10,000 bases of DNA from Desulfomonile sp. (GTDB lineage Bacteria > Desulfobacterota > Desulfomonilia > Desulfomonilales > Desulfomonilaceae), in assembly GCA_020216785.1 (NCBI GenBank), contig JAIWNO010000005.1, positions 1 to 10,000 of the forward strand, read 5' to 3'. Below are positions 6,054-10,000 of this stretch, in pieces (the stretch's first letter is position 1; each line of letters opens with the position of its first letter). A program made the translations under genes and the position numbers. The notes below the pieces were generated by a model that ran no database searches, was not told the origin of the DNA, and worked only from the letters and a program-made list of their open reading frames with translations.

Positions 6054-6452
6054 GTGCAAGGCGTTAGTCATATCACATTTGTCGTGCGCGACCTTGAGCG
6101 CATGACCACTTTCTTGTGCGATGGTCTGGGAGCGACTGCCGTGTACGACAGCGGCGAAAGGAATTTCTCATTGTTCCGAGAGAAATTCTTCATGCTTGGC
6201 GGTAAGTGGATCGCTGCCATACAGGGCGAACCACTGAAAGAACGAAACTATCAGCACGTCGCATTCAAGGTATCAGCTGCCGATCTCCCTGAGTTCCGAA
6301 TTCGCTTGGAGCGGCTGGGCGTTGAGTTTAAAACACCTCGAGATCGCGTTGATGGGGAAGGCGAATCGCTTTACTTCTATGATTTCGACAATCACTTATT
6401 TGAATTACACACGGGGACCTTTGAAGAAAGACTTGCCCATTATGCGCTGTAA
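6054..6452 (+). CDS. fosX: FosX-type fosfomycin hydrolase
   Basis: A 132-residue metalloenzyme of the vicinal oxygen chelate (glyoxalase) superfamily. FosX adds water to the epoxide of fosfomycin using Mn(II), with no thiol cofactor, and so protects MurA. From the GTG at 6054 the protein matches Listeria FosX (133 residues) nearly end to end, including GVSHITFVV, FSLFREKFF, YFYDFDNHLFELH and GTFEERL. The metal ligands fall at H6, H68 and E117. The FosX-specific catalytic Glu (E44 in Listeria) is E43, which separates it from the thiol-transferring FosA and FosB. It follows the primase-like gene by 40 bp and is probably cotranscribed. I see no terminator in the 73 bp before the convergent lptF-like gene. 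It may be a chromosomal housekeeping epoxide hydrolase rather than acquired resistance; no mobile element flanks it. Confidence 0.93.
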   Translation: MQGVSHITFVVRDLERMTTFLCDGLGATAVYDSGERNFSLFREKFFMLGGKWIAAIQGEPLKERNYQHVAFKVSAADLPEFRIRLERLGVEFKTPRDRVDGEGESLYFYDFDNHLFELHTGTFEERLAHYAL

Positions 6453-6525
6453 GACTCGATACCATCGTCTTTCTCACCCAGTGGCTCCCGCCCCCGCCGG
6501 TTACCTTCACGCCAGGCCCTCGTGA

Positions 6526-7728
6526 TTAAGGACGCCTCCTTGCCGCCTGTAGGGCCCCCGCAACCAACCGAATGACAAAGGGGGTCTTTTCCATCTGCAC
6601 ACACCTGATGAAGTACACGGCAGCAATCGCGAACACAAGCGCCGGCACAAGAAGGACCGCTTCCGGCGGTGCCAATCCCGAGCGTGCGGCCCGCTCGGCT
6701 GCCAGCGTGAGGGCGTAGTAAACGAAGATTGCGACAAGCCCTACCGAAACGTTGTTCAAACGGCTCAATCCCATATTGAGTACCCCGAGAGGGAAAGCCA
6801 TGAGCGCAAGCGCAACGCACGCAAGCGGGTGGGCTAATCGCTGAACGATCACGATGCGTCCAAGTCGCTGGACCCGCTGGTAGAAATCCTTTTCAGCGCC
6901 TTCTGCAGCTCGCTCTTTCTCGGCCGCCTCGCTCACACGTTCCCGGATGTTGGCGATTGAGGACTCTTCAAGACTTTTCGCCGTCTTTTGCATCTCCAAG
7001 TCCGCGAGAGGATAGCGGAACACTTGACTCTCGAACGAAAGCGCTCCTGTGGAATCTCCGGCAGAATTCTCGGAAATAACCGTGCCTTCCCGAAGATGAA
7101 GAACGAGAGCTTTGCCCTGCGGGTCGGGCATCACCTTGCCCTTCGCCGCAATTATGGTTTTGACCTCGTCGGGATTCGACGACTCCCGAATAAAGACATT
7201 GGTCATTACGCCGGTACCGGGATCGATCTTTTCCACATAAAGAATCAGGTTTTTCAAACGGTCAAAGAAAGTGCGCTCCTCAATACCCGCGTCGGCCCGG
7301 GTGGTCAGCGCTTCCCACATGAGACGGTGGCCGGCGGATATGCCTTTCGGGATGAGCCACAATGTGCATACAAGGCTCAGAGCAAAGCCGATTGCCGCCA
7401 GGACTAAGACCGGCGGAAGCAGCCTCACTGCCGAAATGCCGGACGACTTAAGGGCTGCGACTTCGTTGTCCGCGGTCATTCTGCCGAGACCAAGGAGTAT
7501 ACCGACCGTCATGGAGAGGGGCAGAACCGTCACGAGCGTACTCGGCAGCGCGTTGATGAGCATCTGAAAGAGAATCATGGTAAGTTCCATGCCCGCTTCC
7601 ATGCCCTTTTGAAGCAACGGCAGGAACCCGGCAACGAGTCCGGTGAGCATGAACACTCCGAGACAGAACAAAAACCCGCTAAAGACTTCCCGGAACACAT
7701 AACGATCGATAATGCCGGGTTTGAGCAC
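6526..7728 (-). CDS. lptF: LptF/LptG-family LPS export permease
   Basis: A 400-residue inner-membrane protein of the YjgP/YjgQ family, a membrane half of the LptB2FG transporter that extracts LPS for delivery to the outer membrane. It has three N-terminal membrane segments (about 15-36, 58-82, 104-127), a large periplasmic jellyroll-like region (about 133-290) and three C-terminal segments (about 300-322, 328-344, 358-376). The family block ADNEVAALKSSGIS (86-99) couples to the ATPase. LptF versus LptG cannot be separated firmly. Start: an outer GTG at 7740 overlaps a GAGGTG ribosome-like site (7738-7743), whereas TTG 7731 and GTG 7728 lie 6 and 9 bases after it; I chose 7728. No second permease gene lies beside it, although lptF and lptG are usually adjacent. 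Confidence 0.92.
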   Translation of the reverse strand: MLKPGIIDRYVFREVFSGFLFCLGVFMLTGLVAGFLPLLQKGMEAGMELTMILFQMLINALPSTLVTVLPLSMTVGILLGLGRMTADNEVAALKSSGISAVRLLPPVLVLAAIGFALSLVCTLWLIPKGISAGHRLMWEALTTRADAGIEERTFFDRLKNLILYVEKIDPGTGVMTNVFIRESSNPDEVKTIIAAKGKVMPDPQGKALVLHLREGTVISENSAGDSTGALSFESQVFRYPLADLEMQKTAKSLEESSIANIRERVSEAAEKERAAEGAEKDFYQRVQRLGRIVIVQRLAHPLACVALALMAFPLGVLNMGLSRLNNVSVGLVAIFVYYALTLAAERAARSGLAPPEAVLLVPALVFAIAAVYFIRCVQMEKTPFVIRLVAGALQAARRRP

Positions 7729-7942
7729 CAACAGGAACACCTCAAAACATTCGGCGGCCGGGCCGAATTGTCTTTATCGGACCTGACGCAGCCGCCTGCG
7801 AAGCAACTCATGTATCACATCGACGGCTGACACGCCAGTCTGCGGAAAGTCAAGAGGCTGCCGGTCAAGTGTAAGTGGCTCGTTTCGGGACAGGAATGTG
7901 GGGCAGGCTTTCCGAGGCTGCCTCAAAACTTGCGAGGAAAAA

Positions 7943-7951
7943 ATCATAGCA
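7943..7951 (-). promoter_or_regulatory. candidate extended -10 promoter for lptF
   Basis: On the minus strand TGC-TATGAT forms an extended -10 element (TATGAT, 5 of 6 to consensus, with the upstream TG). The -35 region at 17 bases (ATGCAA) is poor, as is common for extended -10 promoters. Transcription would begin near 7936 and leave an untranslated leader of about 200 bases before the gene. Confidence 0.42.
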
Positions 7952-8104
7952 CGATCAGGCCTGTTTTGCATATTCGTCACTCTTACCATCTGGGAGAGGG
8001 TGTTCGTGCTACGATGACAGCTTTTGTACGGATTCTGAGGCAGTTTCTTCCAGCCCGCCCCACAAGACTAAAAAAAATGATTTCGCGAGCTTTCCCGCCT
8101 CCTT

Positions 8105-8133
8105 TTGCTTTGTGACGCATCATAGAGTACAAA
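8105..8133 (+). promoter_or_regulatory. weak candidate promoter for the 8170 gene pair
   Basis: TTGCTT at 8105-8110 and TACAAA at 8128-8133 are spaced by 17 bases. The match is only 3 of 6 and 4 of 6, so this rests largely on position just upstream of the gene and beside the palindrome at 8135-8148. Confidence 0.28.
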
Positions 8134-8134
8134 G

Positions 8135-8148
8135 GGCTATGAATAGCC
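8135..8148. promoter_or_regulatory. palindrome, possible operator
   Basis: GGCTAT-GA-ATAGCC, a 6-bp perfect inverted repeat with a 2-base centre. It lies directly after the weak -10 candidate and 10 bases before the AGGAGG ribosome site (8159-8164) of the following gene. That is a position where a bound repressor would block transcription start or early elongation. As RNA the 2-base loop is too tight for the full stem, so a protein site is the better guess. Confidence 0.38.
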
Positions 8149-8169
8149 ACTGTCATGCAGGAGGTCACA

Positions 8170-8517
8170 ATGCGGCATTGCTCCGTAACTCGTTCAGAAG
8201 CTTCACGAAATTGGCCCGAAGGAATAATCTCCGTCAAGCTCACGATAAATCCCTACATATTTGCCATGGCAATCGAAGAGGCGTACAAGCAAGGGCTCCA
8301 ACCGTGGGAACTGGTCAGCGTGGCACTGTGGGAGAAGCTCGGCAAGCCCGACTGCGACACCCTGATCGAATTCGCGGCAAGCCTCGAACTTACGGACGAA
8401 GATCCGGACTGGAAAAAGCGCCTCAAGATTACCGCTGCTCATGAGGCAGCGGTTGCCGCGGTGAAACGAGAACGGGAGCAGGCCGCTCTCGAGGGATCAT
8501 CCCCTGATACAAAATGA
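8170..8517 (+). CDS. small soluble protein, unrecognised
   Basis: A 115-residue protein that I do not recognise. The ATG at 8170 is chosen because AGGAGG (8159-8164) lies five bases upstream; an in-frame ATG at 8155 lies before that site and is unlikely. The first 20 residues look unstructured. The core (residues about 21-75) appears mainly helical: SVKLTINPYIFAMAIEEAYK, QGLQPWELVSVALWEKLGKP, then an acidic DTLIEFAASLELTDEDPDW. The C-terminal 30 residues are a charged Ala/Glu/Lys/Arg-rich helix (HEAAVAAVKREREQAALEG). There are no membrane segments, signal peptide or Cys motif. It is followed after 25 bp by the FmdB-like zinc-ribbon gene, so both are probably expressed together. Confidence 0.75.
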   Translation: MRHCSVTRSEASRNWPEGIISVKLTINPYIFAMAIEEAYKQGLQPWELVSVALWEKLGKPDCDTLIEFAASLELTDEDPDWKKRLKITAAHEAAVAAVKREREQAALEGSSPDTK

Positions 8518-8542
8518 TAAGGCTGCCGGTGAGGAGTAATTC

Positions 8543-8758
8543 ATGCCTATTACACGTTACCGCTGTCGCTCATGTGGCAAGGAATTCGTCAAGATCTTCT
8601 TTGAGCCCGAGAACGCTCCGCGCGCCTGCACTGTTTGCGGCGCCGTGGACCTCGAAGACATGGGGCCGGCATTCGATGCGACCGCGAGGCCGCGGTTCGC
8701 ATGTGCCTCGTGCATCAGTTGTGGTCCTGAAGGCTCGTGCCCCACAGAACCCAAGTAA
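8543..8758 (+). CDS. FmdB-like zinc-ribbon protein
   Basis: A 71-residue protein beginning MPITRYRCRSCGKEF, close to the MPIYEYRC-x-CGKEFE start of the FmdB putative regulator family. C8/C11 and C29/C32 form the expected four-Cys zinc ribbon. FmdB was named for a gene beside a methanogen formamide-induced operon; the biochemical role of the family is unsettled. Unlike the simplest members it has a second cluster in the tail, C54-x2-C57-x2-C60-x5-C66, which could bind another metal. The ATG at 8543 is preceded by GAGGAG six bases upstream. It ends 21 bp before the convergent TPR gene, with no clear terminator between them. Confidence 0.85.
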   Translation: MPITRYRCRSCGKEFVKIFFEPENAPRACTVCGAVDLEDMGPAFDATARPRFACASCISCGPEGSCPTEPK

Positions 8759-8779
8759 ATTAGGGCAATAACAGGGCCT

Positions 8780-10000
8780 TCATTGATGCGCGGTCGATTG
8801 CTGAACCACTCTTTCGATCAACCCCTTGATCGCTGCATCGGTCGGCGCGAGCGCCGCTGCTTTGCGCAGGTGTTCCAATGCCTCGCGATCTCGATGAAGC
8901 GCAATGAGCAGCGTCCCGTACTGAACTAATGCCGGCGCATAGTCCGGTTTCATGGCGAGCGCTTCCTTGAAAAGCGCCTCAGCCTCGTCGGTCTTCCCCA
9001 ACTCCGCGTACGCTGCGGCAAGCAGCACTCGCTTACGTGGGTCAGTCGGTTCAAGCTTCAGGACGTTCTCATACGTCTGAGCAGCCTCAAGATAACGACC
9101 TCTTTTCATAAGCGCGACCCCGAGGTTGTTCAGCGCTTGGATCGCGGGCAAGCGCTCAACACGTCCGTCAAGCGGTGGGAGGTTGTCCACCGCCTCGCGC
9201 CAAAAATGTACATTATCGCTCCAGATAGTCGCCCGAATCGATGTGACGCCCGCGACAAAGAGCACAGCGGCCGTTGCAAGGCCAACGAGCACGGCCCGTA
9301 CGAGACGTAATTCAGCCCGACAGGAGAGTTTTTCCACGGCAGCACGACCAATGTCGGCAAGAACCAAGATCACCCCGAGCATCGGAAGCACGGCACGATA
9401 GGCGAAAAACGAGTACTGCGGGACGAGTATCGCCTCCGGCACGAGATTTACGAGGAAGAAAAGAACTCCGAACGACGCAACGGGCCGCTTTCTGATCAAT
9501 AGGAAACCGAGAGCGATTAAAATGACCGCGGCGATGACTGCCGGCAATGTCTCGGCCGGATCCACGAGCGAGCGTGATATCACCTGCGGACTTGTGAGGA
9601 GCATGGAAGACGGCAGCGGGATGATAATCAGGGCAGCGTAGCGGAATAAGACTCTGCATTGAGTCAGGATCACCTCAGCAAGAGTCACGCCGCTTTCCCG
9701 ATAGTAAAGCGCGAGCGTTTCGAGGATCCCTGCACCGAGTTGTTCCTTACCGTGGGGGTGTTGAAGCATATGTGAAAGCCCGACGCACACCAGAAGGATG
9801 AGACTTAGGACAACCGCACGTAAAGCAATTCCTTGCCGGTTTTCACGGAGGAGGATAATTTCGACAAGAAGCAACACAAGCGGCAGGGTGAACGAATTCT
9901 CTTTGCTCAATAGGCCGCAGATGAAAAGAGCGGCGCAGAAAGCGTATCCAATTGCAGGTCGGCGGAGCAGGTTTGTACGAACGGCGAGGTAAACCGCAAG
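8780..10000 (-). CDS. multi-pass membrane protein with TPR tail, 5' end outside window
   Basis: The frame stays open from the stop at 8780-8782 to the window edge, so 406 residues are visible and the start lies beyond 10000. A TTG at 9910 could be read as a start, but the upstream codons continue a membrane segment (FCAALFICGLLSKENSFTLP), so it is not. The LLSKENSFTLPLVLLLVEI block and the following segments resemble the bacterial relatives of TMTC/DUF1736 O-mannosyltransferase-like proteins, which have a GT-C style membrane part and C-terminal TPRs. In visible numbering, membrane segments continue to about residue 250, then WSDNVHFWREAVDN, then three TPRs at about 286-319, 320-353 and 354-387. 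It may glycosylate proteins or surface polymers, but the N-terminal catalytic loop is not in view. The function remains an inference. Confidence 0.85.
   Translation of the reverse strand, partial: LAVYLAVRTNLLRRPAIGYAFCAALFICGLLSKENSFTLPLVLLLVEIILLRENRQGIALRAVVLSLILLVCVGLSHMLQHPHGKEQLGAGILETLALYYRESGVTLAEVILTQCRVLFRYAALIIIPLPSSMLLTSPQVISRSLVDPAETLPAVIAAVILIALGFLLIRKRPVASFGVLFFLVNLVPEAILVPQYSFFAYRAVLPMLGVILVLADIGRAAVEKLSCRAELRLVRAVLVGLATAAVLFVAGVTSIRATIWSDNVHFWREAVDNLPPLDGRVERLPAIQALNNLGVALMKRGRYLEAAQTYENVLKLEPTDPRKRVLLAAAYAELGKTDEAEALFKEALAMKPDYAPALVQYGTLLIALHRDREALEHLRKAAALAPTDAAIKGLIERVVQQSTAHQ

Larger units (their letters stand above)
7729..8169. other. long intergenic region between divergent genes
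   Basis: About 440 bases between the lptF-like gene (minus) and the small gene at 8170 (plus). It contains the two promoter candidates listed separately, a 9-bp direct repeat GAGGCTGCC at 7854-7862 and 7914-7922 (exactly 60 bases apart, the second part of the inverted repeat GAGGC-T-GCCTC at 7914-7924), and an A-rich run at 8070-8077. A minus-strand open frame across 7774-7989 has no ribosome site or recognisable features and contains the lptF promoter candidate, so I do not call it a gene. No tRNA or riboswitch was recognised. Confidence 0.6.

Noticed and set aside
7774..7989. Minus-strand 71-codon frame upstream of lptF
   Set aside because: No ribosome site before its ATG, no recognisable motif, and the lptF extended -10 candidate lies within it.
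8112..8444. Plus-strand 110-codon frame overlapping the 8170 gene
   Set aside because: Different frame; the 8170 gene has a strong ribosome site and a more protein-like composition.
9910..9910. Start of the TPR membrane protein at TTG 9910
   Set aside because: The frame is open upstream to the window edge and encodes a continuing membrane segment; the real start lies outside the window.

Overview
The window looks like chromosomal DNA from a Gram-negative bacterium. An LPS-export permease (LptF type) implies an outer membrane. The mix of an NtrC-type regulator with a GGTLLLNE Walker B, a kinase with a Cys-rich tail, FmdB-type zinc-ribbon genes and membrane-TPR proteins suggests Desulfobacterota (former Deltaproteobacteria, perhaps syntrophobacter-like). 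That placement is inference from gene style only; no rRNA or tRNA is present.

Layout. (1) 1-107: window edge with a GC-rich palindrome resembling dispersed REP-type repeats. (2) 108-4048, minus strand: a tight four-gene operon, read right to left. It holds a PAS histidine kinase with a Cys-rich tail, a sigma-54-dependent response regulator, a second receiver protein whose C-terminus carries a histidine-kinase-like H-box helix, and a small protein made of seven Gly/Gln repeats. (3) 4051-4164: a divergent intergenic region with two candidate sigma-70 promoters facing each other. (4) 4165-6452, plus strand: a three-gene cluster of an ElyC/YdcF-like DUF218 envelope protein, a stand-alone RepB/AEP primase-like protein with a degraded catalytic motif and a helical tail, and a FosX fosfomycin hydrolase whose likely start is a GTG at 6054. 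(5) 6526-7728, minus strand: an LptF/LptG-family permease with no partner gene beside it. (6) 7729-8169: a long divergent intergenic region. (7) 8170-8758, plus strand: a small unrecognised protein followed by an FmdB-like zinc-ribbon protein. (8) 8780-10000, minus strand: the C-terminal part of a multi-pass membrane protein with three TPRs, cut by the window edge.

How it may work together. The first operon is a two-component system with a built-in extra phosphorelay candidate: the second receiver protein carries both an Asp-acceptor domain and a His-bearing helix that is 12/20 identical to the H-box of the neighbouring kinase. The second cluster brackets an unexplained primase-like protein between two cell-wall-linked proteins (ElyC-type, peptidoglycan precursor metabolism; FosX, protection of MurA). 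These two units are the best candidates for something undescribed. No CRISPR array, transposase, integrase or RNA gene was seen.
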